Source: Bacteroidetes bacterium UBA4408 (lineage in GTDB: Bacteria; Bacteroidota; Bacteroidia; UBA4408). From it: a DNA stretch of 59,994 nucleotides. Each line of letters starts with the position of its first letter. The stretch's first letter is position 1. Of the stretch, positions 56,146-59,994 are shown piece after piece. The notes beneath the pieces were generated by a model. The model had not been told where the DNA came from and made no database searches. It was given only the letters and a program-made list of their open reading frames with translations. The DNA is taken from the NCBI GenBank assembly GCA_002389785.1, contig DGQS01000051.1:1-59994 (forward strand), given 5' to 3'. The translations under genes and the position numbers were made by a program.

Positions 56146-58503
56146 ATGAAAAAATCTATACTTCTAGCACTGCTTGTTGTTTCTAATTTGATTGCACTAG
56201 GACAACAAATTATTAAAGCTGAATACTTTTTTGATTCTGACCCGGGAATTGGACAAGCTACAAGCTTTGTAATTAATACTCCAGCCGACTCTGTTGATTT
56301 TGGCCTAACTATTCCAGTAAGTTCATTAAGTAATGGATTACATAACTTATATGTTCGTACCCTCAACGATAGTGGTGTTTGGAGCTTATCAGAAAATCGC
56401 TTGTTTTTTGTTAAGAAAACGATCGTTTCTGCTAACATTGTTGAAGCCGAATATTTTTTTGACAGCGATCCTGGAGTTGGCCAAGGAACACAAATAAGTG
56501 TGGGTACTTCGGCTGATTCTATAGATTTTTATTCTACAATTTCTGCGAGTGGGTTAAATCTTGGATTACACAATTTATATATCCGCACCAAAAATAGTGA
56601 TGGGATCTGGAGCCTTGCCGAAAACCGCTTGGTAAATGTGTTTTATAATTCAACAAACAATCAAATTGTATGGAGTGAATACTTTTTTAATAACGACCCG
56701 GGTGTTGGAAATGGCGTGGGTTCTGCAGTTCCTGTGCCGGGAGATTCTGTTGAATATACAACAACAGCATCAGTATTAAGCTTATTGAGCGGTAGCAATA
56801 TTATTTATGAACGAACTAAAAACGCAGATGGCATTTGGAGCTTGAGTGAAGGAAGAGCTTTTAACATTTGCGCCGTATTACCGGATGCTTCCTTTTCGGT
56901 TGTTAATTCTTGTCAGGACAGTATTACTCAATTTATTAATTCTACTACAGGCTATGATGGAAGTACGGTGTTCTCATGGGATTTTGGAGATGGTTCACCT
57001 ATTTCAAATTCATTTAATGTGAGTCATCAATACACTGTTTACGGACCTCACACGGTTACTTTTATTGCCAGCAATGGCCCCTTGTGTGCTGATACAGTAA
57101 TTACTACTATCCATATCGATTCTCCTGCCGCAGGAAGTGCAGTCTTGGTTGGACCCTCCAGTTTTTGCGTCAATACCCCAAGCAAATTGCAAGGAACTAT
57201 TATTAATGCCACGAGTTGGAAATGGCTAGACAGTGATTTTGAATTGGTAGGTACTGATAGTAGTTTTTATCCACAAAGAACAGATTCCTATTGGCTAAGA
57301 ATTTTTACAGGGTGCGACACAGTTGTTCAGGGACCTTTTTTTGTTACAGTATTTCAATTACCCGATACCGCCGGAGTAATTAATGGGTTAACTAATCCGG
57401 CTGCCTGTGTGAACCAAAATAATTTTAGTTATAGTATAGCACCTCTCAACAATGCAACCGGCTATGTGTGGAATTTACCAGCATTGGCAACTATTGTCGG
57501 CAACAGCGACACAACTTCTATTGTGGTTGATTACAGTGCTTATTCAGTAAGTGGAAATGTGAGTGTGAGTGGCGTAAATTCTTGCGGAACAGGAGTAGCT
57601 GCTAACTTACCAATAATTTTTAAGCCTATACCTGTGGTACAAATATGCAGTGCTACTGTTGATTCTGCAACACAGAAAGTTTTAATAAGTTGGCAAAAAC
57701 CTAGCGAAACCTACATTAATGGTTATGTAATTTATAGAGAAACACCTCCTCTTTCGGGCAACTATATGAATATTGATACCGTTGACAATACTCAGTCTAG
57801 TTCGTATTTAGACATTAATTCATTGCCGAGTATTGATGCCGTTTCGTATAAGATTGGCTGCCTGGATAGTTGTGGAAACATTGCCAGCATTAGTGGTGCA
57901 TTTTATCATCAAACAATTTTTTTAAATGGTACCATCAACTGGGGAGGTGTTCCTAAATTATATTGGAATGAATATGTAGGTATTAACGACCCCAACCGTT
58001 ACTACCTTGTGCTGCGCGACACTTCGGGGAATGGACCATTTACTGACACACTTGCCATTCGATATCCGGGCAATTTAACCTTTTCGGATGTAAGTGCGGC
58101 CAACTTGCAAAATAGTCGCTATGTAATTGCATTGATGGCGGATATCAATTGCAACCCAAGTTTGCGAACCATGACCACAAAAAACACCTCGCGCTCGAAT
58201 ATTAAAAATAAAGCAGCAATGCCTCCAGATGGCATAAATGAATCAATACAAAAAGACAGGGCAGAAATTTACCCCAATCCTGCAAAGGATATGGTGAATT
58301 TGACACTTTATTCAAATCAAAAATACACACAGGTAAAAATATGCGATGTGTTGGGGCAGCAGCTCTATTCAAAAGAAATAGCCATCCAATCTGAAAATAA
58401 ATTTACCTTACAAATACCTCTTGATAAATTTAGTCCGGGGATTTATTTTTTGAAAGTAGAAAATGAAAAATATACTCAACTTTTTAAACTACACCATGAG
58501 TAA
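56146..58503 (+). CDS. EYFFD-repeat/PKD surface protein with T9SS sorting domain
   Basis: The 785-residue protein has a signal peptide (MKKSILLALLVVSNLIALG). Three 75-residue repeats begin near residues 22, 97 and 172, each with EYFFDSDPG.G (third copy EYFFNNDPG) and ending G(L/S)HNLY.RT...G.WSL.ENR. A PKD domain (about 246-327, FSWDFGDGSP), Ig- and PKD-like domains (328-495), an Fn3-like module (495-700) and a type A sorting domain (AEIYPNPAKDMVNLTL) follow. The stretch from Fn3 to the end closely matches the giant protein. It starts 43 bases after paralogue 3. A surface protein, probably exported by T9SS; no catalytic motif. Confidence 0.87.
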   Translation: MKKSILLALLVVSNLIALGQQIIKAEYFFDSDPGIGQATSFVINTPADSVDFGLTIPVSSLSNGLHNLYVRTLNDSGVWSLSENRLFFVKKTIVSANIVEAEYFFDSDPGVGQGTQISVGTSADSIDFYSTISASGLNLGLHNLYIRTKNSDGIWSLAENRLVNVFYNSTNNQIVWSEYFFNNDPGVGNGVGSAVPVPGDSVEYTTTASVLSLLSGSNIIYERTKNADGIWSLSEGRAFNICAVLPDASFSVVNSCQDSITQFINSTTGYDGSTVFSWDFGDGSPISNSFNVSHQYTVYGPHTVTFIASNGPLCADTVITTIHIDSPAAGSAVLVGPSSFCVNTPSKLQGTIINATSWKWLDSDFELVGTDSSFYPQRTDSYWLRIFTGCDTVVQGPFFVTVFQLPDTAGVINGLTNPAACVNQNNFSYSIAPLNNATGYVWNLPALATIVGNSDTTSIVVDYSAYSVSGNVSVSGVNSCGTGVAANLPIIFKPIPVVQICSATVDSATQKVLISWQKPSETYINGYVIYRETPPLSGNYMNIDTVDNTQSSSYLDINSLPSIDAVSYKIGCLDSCGNIASISGAFYHQTIFLNGTINWGGVPKLYWNEYVGINDPNRYYLVLRDTSGNGPFTDTLAIRYPGNLTFSDVSAANLQNSRYVIALMADINCNPSLRTMTTKNTSRSNIKNKAAMPPDGINESIQKDRAEIYPNPAKDMVNLTLYSNQKYTQVKICDVLGQQLYSKEIAIQSENKFTLQIPLDKFSPGIYFLKVENEKYTQLFKLHHE
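56209..56880 (+). repeat. Three EYFFDxDPG repeats of 75 codons
   Basis: Units begin near 56209, 56434 and 56659. All encode (I)(V)..EYFF..DPG.G, a central ADSV/I (third GDSV) and a terminal RT.N.DGIWSL.E.R pattern. Confidence 0.85.
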
Positions 58504-58533
58504 AAATAGTTCTAACAATTAAACCTCAATCCT

Positions 58534-59994
58534 ATGAAAAAAAATTACCTCATCTTATTGTTGCTAATTTTTGTTCAACTTAATTTGTATGCTCAAGATG
58601 TAACAATTCCAGATTCAATATTTAAAGCTGCACTGGTTGGCAATTCCTTAATTAATACTAATGCTGATGCTGAAATACAGATAAGTGAAGCGAGTGCTTT
58701 TACCGGTGGTATTTATGTTGGCGGTATGGGAATTAGTGATCTAACTGGGATTGAGGAATTTGTTAGCCTAAGTTATTTAAATGTAAACAACAATTTGTTA
58801 ACCAGTTTGGATGTTACAAATAATTCGCAATTAATTCAACTTACTTGCTATTCTAATCAACTCGATACATTAATACTCAGCCCAGATACTTTGCTTACCT
58901 ATTTAGAATGCTCTTATAATAACTTGCGTGGAATTGATGTAAGTGGGTTTCCAGAATTGCAAAATTTGTATTGTTACAACAATCAACTTACCAGCCTGGA
59001 TTTGAGTCAAAATTTTTTAATCACAAATTTAAACTGCAGTTTCAATTCAATTCAGCTACTCGATTTAAACAACAATTTAAGTTTAAACTATTTAGTTTGT
59101 TCTTCTAATTTACTCACAAATCTAGACTTGTCTTCCTTATTATTTATAACTCATGTAGAGTGTTCGGATAATGCATTAACCAATATTACCTTTTCAAATT
59201 TAAGTACCAATTTATCGGAAGTATATTGTTCGAATAACCAATTAAGTAATATAGCTATTAGTGGTGCAATAAGTTTGTTTGAATTGGATTGCTCAAATAA
59301 CCTACTCACTGCAATTGATTTAACAGGAATAACGCAAGTAAATTATTTAATATGTTCAAATAATCAAATTACCTCCTTACTACTTCCAGTTTTTTATAAT
59401 TTACATTGTGAATCAAATGCATTAACAAGCCTTGATTTTTCCGGCAATTCACAGTTGACCGAACTGAATTGCGCAAATAATAATTTAACCAGCTTAAATA
59501 TTCAAAATGGAAACAATATCAACCTTTATATTTTTGATGCTACTGCCAATCCTTTTCTGAGCTGCGTGCAGGTCGACGATACTTCTTTTATGAATTTAAA
59601 TTGGCTTAATGCCATTGATACAAATGCCGTTTATGATTTAAGCTGCACAGCTTGCACAGTGCCTATTCCTGATTCTATTTTTAAAGCAGCATTAATTGCC
59701 AACACAGCAATAAATTTAAATGCTAACAACGAAATTGAATGTACTGAAGCAAGTGCTTATACCGGTGCCATTAATGTTCCTGCATCTAGTATTTCAAACT
59801 TAGCAGGAATTGAATATTTTACGTCGCTTACCGTACTTGATTGTTCCAACAATTTATTAACCTCTTTAGATGTTTCAGCAAATACACAACTAGTAGAACT
59901 AAATTGTTCCGTAAATCAATTGAGTTCAATTTCAATTAGCACGAATACCTTACTTGAAACACTTTATACAGCTTACAATCCAATTACAACACTT
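58534..59994 (+). CDS. Secreted leucine-rich-repeat protein, partial (3' end outside window)
   Basis: An open frame of 487 codons runs from ATG at 58534 to the window end without a stop. It has a signal peptide (MKKNYLILLLLIFVQLNLYA, cleavage near QD). Two large units of 353 residues begin IPDSIFKAAL at residues 25 and 378. Each has a cap (EASA.TG.I.V) and LRRs of about 20-22 residues with the pattern L..L.C..N.L..LDLS.N, for example LQNLYCYNNQLTSLDLSQN. A cysteine stands in most LRRs, as in Bacteroidota and internalin-like LRRs. The C-terminus, where a T9SS domain would be expected, is not in view. It follows the previous gene by 30 bases. Confidence 0.88.
   Translation, partial: MKKNYLILLLLIFVQLNLYAQDVTIPDSIFKAALVGNSLINTNADAEIQISEASAFTGGIYVGGMGISDLTGIEEFVSLSYLNVNNNLLTSLDVTNNSQLIQLTCYSNQLDTLILSPDTLLTYLECSYNNLRGIDVSGFPELQNLYCYNNQLTSLDLSQNFLITNLNCSFNSIQLLDLNNNLSLNYLVCSSNLLTNLDLSSLLFITHVECSDNALTNITFSNLSTNLSEVYCSNNQLSNIAISGAISLFELDCSNNLLTAIDLTGITQVNYLICSNNQITSLLLPVFYNLHCESNALTSLDFSGNSQLTELNCANNNLTSLNIQNGNNINLYIFDATANPFLSCVQVDDTSFMNLNWLNAIDTNAVYDLSCTACTVPIPDSIFKAALIANTAINLNANNEIECTEASAYTGAINVPASSISNLAGIEYFTSLTVLDCSNNLLTSLDVSANTQLVELNCSVNQLSSISISTNTLLETLYTAYNPITTL

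Overview
The window looks like a chromosomal segment of a member of the Bacteroidota, probably uncultured. The signs are low G+C DNA, no Shine-Dalgarno sites, TAnnTTTG-type promoter boxes, several secreted proteins with C-terminal type IX secretion (T9SS) sorting domains, and lineage-typical families (DUF3822 before rsmD, an IPExxxVDY protein before pyk, a bacterial geranylgeranylglyceryl phosphate synthase, 7TMR-DISM/SpoIIE signalling). No rRNA, tRNA, CRISPR array, transposase or phage gene was recognised.

Bases 1-41000 are mostly housekeeping genes in short operons on both strands. In order they are: a partial outer-membrane beta-barrel; an FtsX/MacB permease; DUF3822-rsmD-membrane protein (overlapping genes); coaD and a TlpA-like thioredoxin; pdxJ; a 7TM sensor phosphatase; DUF1003; a polyprenyl diphosphate synthase divergent from an amidohydrolase; a WG-repeat lipoprotein-like secreted protein; GGGP synthase with a degenerate ThiE; a deoxynucleoside kinase; a GH3-like adenylating enzyme; an OmpR-type two-component system; an aldehyde dehydrogenase; an MsbA-like exporter; TPR, zinc-ribbon and NIF3 proteins; lpxK (frame-broken) overlapping a purine nucleoside phosphorylase; a T9SS LVIVD protein; murF; methylmalonyl-CoA epimerase; a GNAT; trxB; an AAA ATPase; IPExxxVDY-pyk-tsaB; and an amino-sugar kinase with an FHS-type sugar transporter.

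Bases 41308-59994 are different. They form a co-oriented run of six secreted proteins with gaps of only 25-57 bases: a 3,844-residue repeat adhesin, three tandem paralogous beta-helix proteins, a 785-residue EYFFD-repeat/PKD protein, and a leucine-rich-repeat protein that runs off the window. The giant protein and the 785-residue protein share a C-terminal module and a T9SS tail. The three beta-helix proteins instead share a short basic C-terminus (VRSTKxR). This looks like a cell-surface or adhesion locus.

The points most worth a second look are the -1 frame break in lpxK at a canonical slippery run, the common tail of the beta-helix trio, the two-level repeat architecture of the giant adhesin with two cysteines per repeat, the shared terminal module, the ThiE-like protein whose substrate loop is replaced by a basic aromatic segment, and an Asn-to-Asp change in the nucleoside phosphorylase base pocket. 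All family names come from reading sequence motifs; no database search was run.
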